Positions 1-5,425 of a stretch of 5,425 nt of DNA are shown piece by piece. Location of the stretch: NCBI GenBank assembly GCA_032249175.1, contig JAVVGK010000112.1:1-5425 (forward strand). The letters are read 5' to 3'. The translations under genes and the position numbers were made by a program. The notes under the pieces were generated by a model. That model saw only the letters and a list, made by a program, of their open reading frames with translations. It had not been told where the DNA came from and searched no databases. This stretch comes from DSFT01 sp032249175 (GTDB taxonomy: Bacteria; Hydrothermota; Hydrothermia; LBFQ01; DSFT01). Positions within the stretch are counted from its first letter, which is position 1, and every line of letters begins with the position of its first letter.

Positions 1-1042
1 AATTTTGAAATTCCAACTCTTTATAAGCATCTGATATTATTTTAATTGCTTTATCCAATTGAAAGCTCATAAGTAAAGACATGGATTTTATATAACTTAT
101 TATGAATTTTTCAAATTTGCTTTCCAAATTTACATTTTCATTTATAACATCTTCATAATTTCCCATACTATAAGCACTCATTAGTTCAAAAAGCTTCAAA
201 TGATATTTTCTTGAAAGCTTATAACATAGCTTGAAATTCCCATAGTTATACAATAGTGCTATAAAAAATTTCAAATTTTCAATTTTTTCTGATTTTTTAA
301 GTTTCTTATGGACTTTTTTAATTTTTTTAATAAAATAAAAAGCCTTTTTAAAATCCTCTTTAAAGCTATAAGCATTTGAAAAAGCCCTATAAAACATAAC
401 TCTTAATGATAATGAAATTAAATGCTCTATATTTTCATTATAAATTTCAATAATTTCATCAAAACATTTTTTTAAAATCAAAACATCAATTTTTAAAATA
501 AGTGCTTTATAAAAAGTAAAAATTTTATTTTGACTTTTTAGCTCATTTAAATAACTTTCAATTTCACTTAATAATTCATCAGAAGATTTTTGAGAGTGAT
601 ATATATCATATCCTAATTTATAGAATTTTAGTTCTAAATCATCTGTTTCTAAATTTTTGAAAACTTTATAAGGTATTAAGAATTGAAATGTTAGTAATTT
701 TTTTAGCTCGTTGTAATTTTTTTCATTTATAAGAAATTCTATTATTTCTAAAATTTTCTTGCTTGGCTGTCTAAATGTTATAATTCCATATTTTTTTAAA
801 GTTCTATAAATGAAAATTTTGTTTAAATTCGTTTCTAATGCTATTTCATCAATGTTTTTAAATGGATCTTTTTCAATAAAATTCAATACGATGCGTTCTT
901 TATCTTTTATTTTTATAAGACCTTCCTTCTTCACTTTATAAATAACATTTCTTGAAATATTTAATTTTTCACTAATAGCTGTTAAACTAACTTTATTTAA
1001 AATTGCTTTGTATATTAAAAATTTTTCATAAAGCTTTGTCAT
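1..1042 (-). CDS. Tandem helix-turn-helix, TPR-like helical protein (putative transcriptional regulator), 3' end missing
   Basis: Reading the minus strand from the ATG at 1042 gives 347 codons without a stop up to the left edge, so the C-terminus lies outside the window. Residues about 20-43 (TAISEKLNISRNVIYKVKKE, then G-L-I) and 64-88 (DEIALETNLNKIFIYRTLKK, then Y-G-I-I) each look like a winged or simple helix-turn-helix: a helix, a turn, a recognition helix and a closing G-[LI]-I. The rest (about 95-347) is lysine-, leucine- and phenylalanine-rich and looks entirely alpha-helical. It has TPR-like pairs such as 'ALLYNYGNFKLCYKLSRKY' and 'SAYSMGNYEDVI', so a protein-interaction solenoid is likely. 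No membrane segment or signal peptide is seen. I infer a DNA-binding regulator, possibly acting on the divergent genes, but no effector domain is recognised. The start is supported by a promoter-like CTTTAAAATT 9 bases upstream. I am sure of the coding, moderately sure of the HTHs and unsure of the function. Confidence 0.8.
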   Translation of the reverse strand, partial: MTKLYEKFLIYKAILNKVSLTAISEKLNISRNVIYKVKKEGLIKIKDKERIVLNFIEKDPFKNIDEIALETNLNKIFIYRTLKKYGIITFRQPSKKILEIIEFLINEKNYNELKKLLTFQFLIPYKVFKNLETDDLELKFYKLGYDIYHSQKSSDELLSEIESYLNELKSQNKIFTFYKALILKIDVLILKKCFDEIIEIYNENIEHLISLSLRVMFYRAFSNAYSFKEDFKKAFYFIKKIKKVHKKLKKSEKIENLKFFIALLYNYGNFKLCYKLSRKYHLKLFELMSAYSMGNYEDVINENVNLESKFEKFIISYIKSMSLLMSFQLDKAIKIISDAYKELEFQN

Positions 1043-1051
1043 ATTTTTTGA

Positions 1052-1061
1052 AATTTTAAAG
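1052..1061 (-). promoter_or_regulatory. Promoter-like element CTTTAAAATT upstream of the minus-strand regulator
   Basis: On the minus strand the sequence reads CTTTAAAATT, then 9 bases, then the ATG of the HTH gene. The 10 bases are identical to the core found before three plus-strand genes. TAAAAT fits a bacterial -10 hexamer (TANNNT). The spacing would give a transcript starting within a few bases of the ATG. No convincing -35 hexamer is seen. Confidence 0.5.
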
Positions 1062-1146
1062 TTTATTCGGATAAAAAATTTTTATGAAATTATAAAAATA
1101 ATTGGTTTTGGAATTATTGGAAAATGCAACTAAACCTCAATTTAAA

Positions 1147-1157
1147 GCTTTAAAATT
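1147..1157 (+). promoter_or_regulatory. Promoter-like element GCTTTAAAATT before the glycosyltransferase
   Basis: GCTTTAAAATT is followed by ATCAC and the TTG start at 1163. The 17 bases GCTTTAAAATTATCACT (1147-1163) are identical to those before the gene at 2619. TAAAAT at 1151-1156 fits a -10 hexamer placed so that the mRNA begins at or beside the start codon. There is no purine-rich ribosome-binding site in the gap. Confidence 0.55.
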
Positions 1158-1162
1158 ATCAC

Positions 1163-2599
1163 TTGCTCCTTATAATTCTTTTTTCATTACTTGGAAGTTT
1201 TTTAGTTTATAAATCTATTGAGTTTTATGGACCTTTAATGAGTCCAGATAGTATATATTATTTACAAACTGCTGAAAATTTTAAAAATGGTTATGGTATT
1301 TCTATTAGGGATGCTGATGGACTAAAAGCTATGACGCATTGGGCTCCATTATATCCTATTATATTGAGTTTCTTTAATAACTTTAAAATACTAAATGTTA
1401 TTCTTTCATTTATTACAAGCTTTTTAATTGGAGTTATTATTCTAAGGGCAACTAATTCTATTTATGCTTCCATTCTTTCTGTAATTTTATTTTCATTTTC
1501 TCCTACTTATATTTTTATATTTTCTCATTTATGGAGTGAGACATTGTCAATTCCATTCATTCTAATAACTATAATTTTCATAAAAAAGTACTTAGATAGT
1601 CAAAAAATTCAATTTTTAATTATTTTTTCCATCCTTATTGCTATTTCAACACTTATTAGGTATGCCAATTTATTTTTTATTTTAGCTATAATTTTAATTT
1701 TCTTCATTTATAGATTTAAAGTTTTACATCTTATAATTAGCCTTTCTATTTCTTCCTCTTTATTTATATTATGGCAAATAAGAAATTCATTATCACCCAA
1801 TCCACAAGCTACAAGAGAATTTTCATTACATATATTTTCAGGCACACATTTTTCTGTCTTATTAGAAACATTAAAGAATTACATATTACCTCCATATTCG
1901 GAAAGTTGGCAATTTATAATTATGATTTCATTACTTTTAGGAATTATTATGTTTTTAATTTCAAGGAAAGAAAATGTAAGGTTTTCAAATTGGGAGAAAA
2001 TGTTATTAATTTGTGCTATATCAGTTATTATTTTCATATTTATAAGTATTTCTACTATGTATTATAATATCTTGCCTGATATTAGAATTCTTTCACCATT
2101 TTTCATTTTTATATTTTGCTCTTTGTTTATTTTTGTTTATAGAATTCTTCATTTTAAGTTAAATGGCATTTTAATATATTTGGCTTTGCTTTTAGGATAT
2201 GTAAATTATACTTTTAGTTATATTAATGAAGTTAGGGAAAATCCAAGTGATTTAAATAGTCCAATTTGGTCAAATCTTGAGATTATTAAAGAATTAAAAA
2301 AGTTGCCTTCAAATAGTTATATTTATACAAACGCCCCTGATATTATTTATTTACATACGAAACATTTTGCTTCCATGATTCCAAAAAAATACAATCCCGC
2401 TAATAATAAATTAGAATATGATTTTAAAGATGAGATAAGGGAAATGAAAATGAAATTAAGAAAAAATGATGGTTTTTTAGTTATTATTTATCCATTTTCA
2501 AGATTTTATTTACCTACAAAAGAAGAATTGGAACATTTAATTCCATTAGAAGTGTATAAAGAAACAAGAGATGGAATTATATATAAGGTTAGGAAATAA
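1163..2599 (+). CDS. Multi-spanning GT39/ArnT-like membrane glycosyltransferase
   Basis: This 478-residue protein appears to be a GT-C fold transferase, which moves a sugar from a polyprenyl-phosphate donor to a lipid, glycan or protein on the outer side of the inner membrane. The N-terminal helix (1-17) leads into a loop with 'SPDSIYYLQTAENFKNGYG' (27-45). There D29 sits where GT39/GT83 enzymes carry their catalytic acid, and 'THWAPLYPIIL' (58-68) matches the conserved Pro-Leu-Tyr-Pro that follows. About ten further hydrophobic helices run to about residue 352. They include the family-like 'LWSETLSIPFIL' (123-134), 'IRYANLFF' (165-172) and 'PDIRILSPFF' (305-314). Residues about 355-478 form a soluble tail. 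The start is TTG: an in-frame TAA at 1151-1153 limits upstream extension, and the promoter-like element sits just before it. Acceptor and donor cannot be told from sequence. The closest alternative is a membrane protein of the same fold without transferase activity. Confidence 0.8.
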   Translation: MLLIILFSLLGSFLVYKSIEFYGPLMSPDSIYYLQTAENFKNGYGISIRDADGLKAMTHWAPLYPIILSFFNNFKILNVILSFITSFLIGVIILRATNSIYASILSVILFSFSPTYIFIFSHLWSETLSIPFILITIIFIKKYLDSQKIQFLIIFSILIAISTLIRYANLFFILAIILIFFIYRFKVLHLIISLSISSSLFILWQIRNSLSPNPQATREFSLHIFSGTHFSVLLETLKNYILPPYSESWQFIIMISLLLGIIMFLISRKENVRFSNWEKMLLICAISVIIFIFISISTMYYNILPDIRILSPFFIFIFCSLFIFVYRILHFKLNGILIYLALLLGYVNYTFSYINEVRENPSDLNSPIWSNLEIIKELKKLPSNSYIYTNAPDIIYLHTKHFASMIPKKYNPANNKLEYDFKDEIREMKMKLRKNDGFLVIIYPFSRFYLPTKEELEHLIPLEVYKETRDGIIYKVRK

Positions 2600-2601
2600 A
2601 T

Positions 2602-2612
2602 GCTTTAAAATT
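2602..2612 (+). promoter_or_regulatory. Promoter-like element GCTTTAAAATT before the lipoprotein pair
   Basis: The element begins 3 bases after the stop of the glycosyltransferase. It is followed by ATCACT and the ATG at 2619. It shares 17 identical bases with the element at 1147. TAAAAT (2606-2611) lies 7 bases before the ATG, as expected for a -10 box driving a leaderless transcript. It also decides the start of the next gene. Confidence 0.6.
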
Positions 2613-2618
2613 ATCACT

Positions 2619-3002
2619 ATGCGATTTTTAATCTTTTTAATGATATTATCCTGTTATAGCGCAACTTCTACAAGCTCAATAAACACAGAAGCAAGGGAGC
2701 TTACACCTGGTATAATAAAGAAGGAAATTAGAATAGGACTTTCTCAGGCAGATGTTGTGAATATACTGGGTAGCCCTAATATAATTACGAGAGATAGCAA
2801 GGGTAAGGAAGTTTGGGTATATGATCGTATATCTGCTGAGGTAGAAACTCAAAGCTCATCTCAATATGGCACTATTCTTATTCTTGGTTTTGTAAATCAA
2901 AAAACAAAAACTAAAACTACCCAAAAGACATTAACACTTATTATTACATTTGATAGTGATAACAAAGTAGAAAACTTCTCATATCACTATTCCAAGTTTT
3001 AA
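2619..3002 (+). CDS. BamE/SmpA-like outer-envelope lipoprotein
   Basis: A 127-residue predicted lipoprotein. The N-terminus MRFLIFLMILSC is a short lipoprotein signal with C12 as the likely lipidated cysteine (I-L-S-C lipobox). After a Ser/Thr-rich linker, residues about 35-75 carry the SmpA/OmlA (BamE-like) pattern: 'IRIGLSQADVVNILGSPNII' (38-57), followed by an E-V-W-V-Y strand (64-68). The C-terminal strand 'TLTLIITFDSDNKVENFSYH' (104-123) matches the usual I-x-F-D-x-x-x-x-V ending of the fold. Canonical BamE helps the BAM complex insert outer-membrane proteins. This copy is more likely a paralogue of unknown job, because no other bam gene is nearby. An in-frame ATG at 2571 lies inside the previous gene and would put 16 polar residues before the signal, so I choose 2619. 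The neighbouring lipoprotein gene starts 3 bases after this stop. GC is higher than in the flanking genes (120 of 360 bases at 2641-3000, by hand count). Confidence 0.75.
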   Translation: MRFLIFLMILSCYSATSTSSINTEARELTPGIIKKEIRIGLSQADVVNILGSPNIITRDSKGKEVWVYDRISAEVETQSSSQYGTILILGFVNQKTKTKTTQKTLTLIITFDSDNKVENFSYHYSKF

Positions 3003-3005
3003 GTT

Positions 3006-3611
3006 ATGAAAAAGCTTATAAATATAATAACCTTAGTGTTCTTTTTTAATGCTTGCTCTACTACTACGAATCCTCCAAAAACACAATTACAAGTTAGGGA
3101 ATATCAAACGAGATATTTTGAAGTTAATGATAAGAATATTATTATGAAGGCAATTGTAAATACATTATTAGATGATGGGTATATTATAAAAAATGTAAAT
3201 ACCGAATTAGGCATTATTACTGCTGAAAAAGGCTCCGCTATAAAGGAGGAAGAAGCAAGAAACTCTTCTATTTGGACAGCTGTCATAGTAGGAGCAATAA
3301 TAATTCTTACATTAGGAATTATACTATTAGTATCAAAGGATAAGAAGGATAGTGGAGATAAGGGAAGCTCACCTCCTCAAAGTAGTAATAAAGAAGAATT
3401 ATATGAAAAAAATAAAATTATAGAAACGACCATTAATGTAAGTGAATTTTCAAGTGGATATAAAGTAAGAGCAGTCTTTCAAAAGAAAGTGCTAAATAAT
3501 AGAGGTGAAATTACAAGTATTGAAAATATAGATGATATAAAATTTTATCAAGATTTCTTTTCAAAGTTAGATAAAAGTATATTCTTACAAAAAGAATTAG
3601 AAAATAAGTAG
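3006..3611 (+). CDS. Predicted lipoprotein with internal transmembrane helix, function unknown
   Basis: A 201-residue protein. MKKLINIITLVFFFNACS is a lipoprotein-type signal with C17 as the probable lipidation site (F-N-A-C, a weak lipobox). Residues 31-75, with 'REYQTRYFEV', 'IMKAIVNTLLDDGYII' and 'LGIITAEK', resemble small Gram-negative lipoproteins of unknown function that share an R-x-x-Q-T-R-x-F start, a bulky helix and an L-G-x-[IL]-[TS]-A-x-K turn. The C-terminal 'YQDFFSKLDKSIFLQKEL' (181-198) fits the same group. This recollection needs a profile search. Between the two halves lies a strong hydrophobic helix (about 89-109, AVIVGAIIILTLGIILLV), followed by a Lys/Asp/Ser/Pro-rich linker (110-133). 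The gene starts 3 bases after the preceding stop without its own promoter-like element or ribosome-binding site, so it is probably co-transcribed with the BamE-like gene. The two products may work together. Confidence 0.7.
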   Translation: MKKLINIITLVFFFNACSTTTNPPKTQLQVREYQTRYFEVNDKNIIMKAIVNTLLDDGYIIKNVNTELGIITAEKGSAIKEEEARNSSIWTAVIVGAIIILTLGIILLVSKDKKDSGDKGSSPPQSSNKEELYEKNKIIETTINVSEFSSGYKVRAVFQKKVLNNRGEITSIENIDDIKFYQDFFSKLDKSIFLQKELENK

Positions 3612-3612
3612 T

Positions 3613-3623
3613 GCTTTAAAATT
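3613..3623 (+). promoter_or_regulatory. Promoter-like element GCTTTAAAATT before the 5'-nucleotidase gene
   Basis: The third plus-strand copy begins 2 bases after the preceding TAG stop. It is followed by TTCAAT and the ATG at 3630. The spacing from TAAAAT (3617-3622) to the ATG is 7 bases, identical to the copy at 2602. It supports 3630 as the true start and predicts a new transcription unit here. Confidence 0.6.
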
Positions 3624-3629
3624 TTCAAT

Positions 3630-5282
3630 ATGATTGATACATTACTTATACTCCACTTAAATGACTCACATTCTCGGATATTTCCTTTTGGACCTTGGAC
3701 TGATGATAACAAGAAACTTTACCCAACAGTAATGAGACTTGCTTACATTACTGATAGCTTAAAAATTATATATCCAAAACATTTATTCTTTCATGCAGGT
3801 GATTTTTTAAGTGGAGATTTTCCGTTTAATGCGAGTGCTGGTAGAATGGATTTAAAAATTTTAAAATTACTTGGAATAAATGCTATTACTCTTGGAAATC
3901 ATGAGTTTGATGCAGGTCCTGATAGCTTATATAATGCTTTAAATAGTGAAGGTGTTTATTTACTATCAGCAAATATGGACACTACAAGTCATATTTTAAA
4001 AACAAAGATAAAACCTTATGAGATATTTAATATAAATTCAAAAAAAATTTGTGTTCTTGGTTTAACAACTAGTGAGTTCAACGACATAAATCCTTATCAA
4101 AAACCAATTAGGTTTAAAAGTCCAATTCAAACTGCCCAGATATATCAAGATACATTCAATAATTTAAATTGTAATTTAAAAATTATTCTTTCACACTTAG
4201 GGGCCTATTTAGATACTGCATTAGCTAAAAGTACAAATTATCATCTAATAATCGGTGGTCATTCTCATACAAGAATAGATACAGTTTGGAAAGTTAAAAA
4301 TTCAAATAATGACACCACTTATATTGTTCAGGCTTATGAGCATTTTAAAGTTGTTGGGAAAATTCTATGGGATTTAACGAATAATAAACTTATTGATTAT
4401 AAACTAATTGATGTTTTAAATAGCTCAAATTTAAGTCAATATATGATTGATACATTGAACAATATAAAATCTCAAATTTATTTAAAATTCTCAAATGTAT
4501 ATGATGACTCAATAACAACCATAGATAGTACTATTAGTAATGCTCCTGATTCTATTGGATGTTTAGATGTTCCTACTGGTAATTTAATAGCAGATGCTAT
4601 GAGGTTTCAAACAAGTTCTGATTTGGGAGTAATTGAAACGGATGTTCTTGTCTATCCATTATACAAAGGTAAAATTACATCAGATGACATATTTCAAATG
4701 ATGCCTTATGGATTTGATCATCAAAATGCTTACAATTCAAGAATTTATAAAATTACTATTAAAGGCTCTGATATGTACAATGTTATTGGATTTGCTCAGT
4801 TTATAAGAGGTCAAATTCCAGTAGCTCAGGTTTCAGGATTTAGATATCAATTTATTCCAAATGTTCCTATGGAAGTTTCAGATATTTCTATTGATACATC
4901 GCAAATATATAAAGTTGCTGTAAGTGTATATACCTTATATGTAGCAAGTTTATTAACACCAAATATAATAGCTGTTGAAACTACAAATTTAAATGTCTTT
5001 CAAGCAGTTAAGAATTATATTTTAAGTTTAAGTAATTTAAATTATCATTCAGAGTGTAGAGTAAAATATAAAACAAGTAGTTCTAATGAGAAAATTAGCA
5101 AATTACCAAAATTTAAAATTTATAAGAATACTATCATTTGGCAAGATAAGGAAAAAGCCTCAATTTACAATTTAGATGGAAGGAAAATTTATGAGTTAAA
5201 AGAAAATGAAATTTATAAATTAAAAAGAGGTATTTATATCATAAAATCGGGAAAATTATCCTATAAAATTTTAATCCCTTAA
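3630..5282 (+). CDS. 5'-nucleotidase-family metallophosphoesterase with C-terminal sorting-like domain
   Basis: A 550-residue two-domain enzyme of the UshA/5'-nucleotidase type, expected to hydrolyse phosphate esters with two bound metal ions. The N-terminal domain has the complete metal site: 'LHLNDSHSR' (D12, H14), 'HAGDFLSGDF' (D58), 'LGNHEFDAG' (N90, H91), 'LSHLGAY' (H189) and 'GGHSHTRID' (H211, H213). The C-terminal nucleotidase domain begins near 285 and shows 'PTGNLIADAMR' (315-325), 'KGKITSDDIFQMMPYG' (346-361) and 'VSGFRYQF' (401-408). However, the usual N-x-G-G-x-R substrate loop reads D-V-L-V-Y-P-L-Y, so the natural substrate may not be a nucleotide. The last 55 residues, with 'ASIYNLDGRKIYELKENE' and 'LKRGIYIIKSGKLSYKILI', resemble the type IX secretion sorting domain. 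Yet the N-terminus goes straight into the catalytic domain with no signal peptide, and an in-frame TAG at 3609 leaves only six codons upstream. The enzyme class is secure; location and substrate are not. Confidence 0.88.
   Translation: MIDTLLILHLNDSHSRIFPFGPWTDDNKKLYPTVMRLAYITDSLKIIYPKHLFFHAGDFLSGDFPFNASAGRMDLKILKLLGINAITLGNHEFDAGPDSLYNALNSEGVYLLSANMDTTSHILKTKIKPYEIFNINSKKICVLGLTTSEFNDINPYQKPIRFKSPIQTAQIYQDTFNNLNCNLKIILSHLGAYLDTALAKSTNYHLIIGGHSHTRIDTVWKVKNSNNDTTYIVQAYEHFKVVGKILWDLTNNKLIDYKLIDVLNSSNLSQYMIDTLNNIKSQIYLKFSNVYDDSITTIDSTISNAPDSIGCLDVPTGNLIADAMRFQTSSDLGVIETDVLVYPLYKGKITSDDIFQMMPYGFDHQNAYNSRIYKITIKGSDMYNVIGFAQFIRGQIPVAQVSGFRYQFIPNVPMEVSDISIDTSQIYKVAVSVYTLYVASLLTPNIIAVETTNLNVFQAVKNYILSLSNLNYHSECRVKYKTSSSNEKISKLPKFKIYKNTIIWQDKEKASIYNLDGRKIYELKENEIYKLKRGIYIIKSGKLSYKILIP
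5112..5279 (+). other. Type IX-like C-terminal sorting domain within the nucleotidase
   Basis: Residues about 495-550 follow a short Ser/Lys linker (about 481-493). They form the beta pattern of Por secretion tails: a strand, 'SIYNLDGRKIYEL' (matching the consensus v-Y-d-x-x-G-r-x-v), then 'LKRGIYIIKSG' (matching l-x-x-G-x-Y-x-x-x) and a final strand K-I-L-I-P. In known systems this tail directs export across the outer membrane and is cleaved. Here its function is inferred from resemblance only. Confidence 0.65.
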
Positions 5283-5285
5283 AAA

Positions 5286-5425
5286 TTGAAAAAATTTTTA
5301 ATTAACTTTTTAGTTTTTTCATTATTAGGAATAATTTTTTTAAGACCTCAAATTTTCAAAAATCATATTGAAATTAAAGCTAACGAAGTTATTTATTTTC
5401 ATGGATTTCCAATAACAAGTATGGT
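5286..5425 (+). CDS. Start of a membrane-anchored or exported protein, 3' end missing
   Basis: A TTG at 5286, three bases after the stop of the nucleotidase, opens a frame that stays open to the right edge (46 full codons). The protein starts M-K-K-F and has a hydrophobic stretch 'FLINFLVFSLLGIIFL' (residues 4-19), then 'RPQIFKNHIEIKANEVIYFH' and G-F-P-I-T-S-M. The basic start and single hydrophobic helix indicate a signal peptide or signal anchor. The TTG start is inferred: no ATG occurs until near the edge, and the in-frame stop at 5280-5282 excludes an upstream start. TTG is also used at 1163, and the 3-base gap repeats the spacing between the two lipoprotein genes. No promoter-like element with the 5-9 base spacing is present, so it is probably co-transcribed with the nucleotidase. 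The family is not recognised. Confidence 0.6.
   Translation, partial: MKKFLINFLVFSLLGIIFLRPQIFKNHIEIKANEVIYFHGFPITSM

Larger units (their letters stand above)
1043..1162. promoter_or_regulatory. Divergent intergenic spacer between the regulator and the glycosyltransferase
   Basis: These 120 bases separate two genes that point away from each other. Each end carries the CTTTAAAATT promoter-like core facing its own gene. The middle is A/T-tract rich and includes an inverted repeat at 1071-1085 (ATAAAAA, a central A, TTTTTAT). That could be an operator or simply a curved A-tract. No small ORF, RNA gene or terminator hairpin was seen. Confidence 0.5.

Noticed and set aside
1043..1162. Possible terminator or small RNA in the divergent spacer
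   Set aside because: There is no GC-rich stem followed by a T-run, and both neighbouring genes start here rather than end.
1381..1390. CTTTAAAATA inside the glycosyltransferase, a near match to the promoter core
   Set aside because: It lies within coding sequence, lacks the final T and the leading G, and is followed by no gene start. Near matches are expected by chance in DNA this AT-rich.
1771..2067. A 98-codon open frame inside the glycosyltransferase gene, same strand
   Set aside because: It lies wholly within a well-supported gene in another frame, has no promoter-like element and its translation shows no recognisable domain.
2571..2618. Upstream ATG that would extend the BamE-like protein by 16 residues
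   Set aside because: It overlaps the end of the glycosyltransferase gene, would bury the lipoprotein signal behind polar residues and ignores the promoter-like element that abuts the ATG at 2619.
3104..3286. A 60-codon minus-strand open frame
   Set aside because: It is antisense to the second lipoprotein gene. Its hydrophobic look mirrors the AT-rich coding strand, and nothing else supports it.
5261..5270. CTATAAAATT before the right-edge gene
   Set aside because: It has one mismatch to the core but ends 15 bases from the TTG start rather than 5-9, and it is part of the nucleotidase coding sequence (Y-K-I). It is too weak to call as a promoter.
5397..5420. H-G-F-P in the right-edge protein, reminiscent of alpha/beta hydrolases
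   Set aside because: Only four residues match, it follows a signal anchor closely and the rest of the protein is missing. No family call is justified.

Overview
This window is very AT-rich bacterial DNA. Hand counts of sampled lines give roughly 15-35% GC. The two predicted lipoproteins, one with a BamE/SmpA-like fold, and a C-terminal domain resembling the type IX secretion (Por) sorting domain point to a double-membraned bacterium. No Shine-Dalgarno sequence is visible before any of the six genes. Sorting-like domain plus extreme AT content suggests an uncultured lineage related to the FCB group, such as candidate phylum WOR-3. That placement is inference and no taxonomic marker gene is present.

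Layout: positions 1-1042 (minus strand) hold the start and at least 347 codons of a regulator-like protein with two helix-turn-helix motifs followed by a long helical, TPR-like region; it runs off the left edge. A 120-bp divergent spacer follows. On the plus strand come a multi-spanning GT39/ArnT-like glycosyltransferase (1163-2599), a BamE-like lipoprotein (2619-3002), a second lipoprotein with an internal membrane helix (3006-3611), a 5'-nucleotidase-family metallophosphoesterase with a sorting-like C-terminus (3630-5282), and the first 46 codons of a membrane or exported protein (5286 to the right edge).

The most striking feature is a repeated element. GCTTTAAAATT lies 5-6 bases before the start codons of the glycosyltransferase, the first lipoprotein and the nucleotidase. 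The 10-base core CTTTAAAATT also occurs in opposite orientation 9 bases before the minus-strand gene. I read it as a -10 promoter element placed so that transcription starts at or next to the start codon, giving leaderless mRNAs. The two genes without the element (3006 and 5286) both begin exactly 3 bases after the preceding stop. This predicts transcription units [minus gene], [glycosyltransferase], [lipoprotein pair] and [nucleotidase + right-edge gene].

Functionally the plus-strand genes share an envelope theme: sugar transfer at the membrane, two lipoproteins and a phosphoesterase. A single pathway cannot be shown. No RNA genes, CRISPR arrays, insertion sequences or hairpin terminators were seen.
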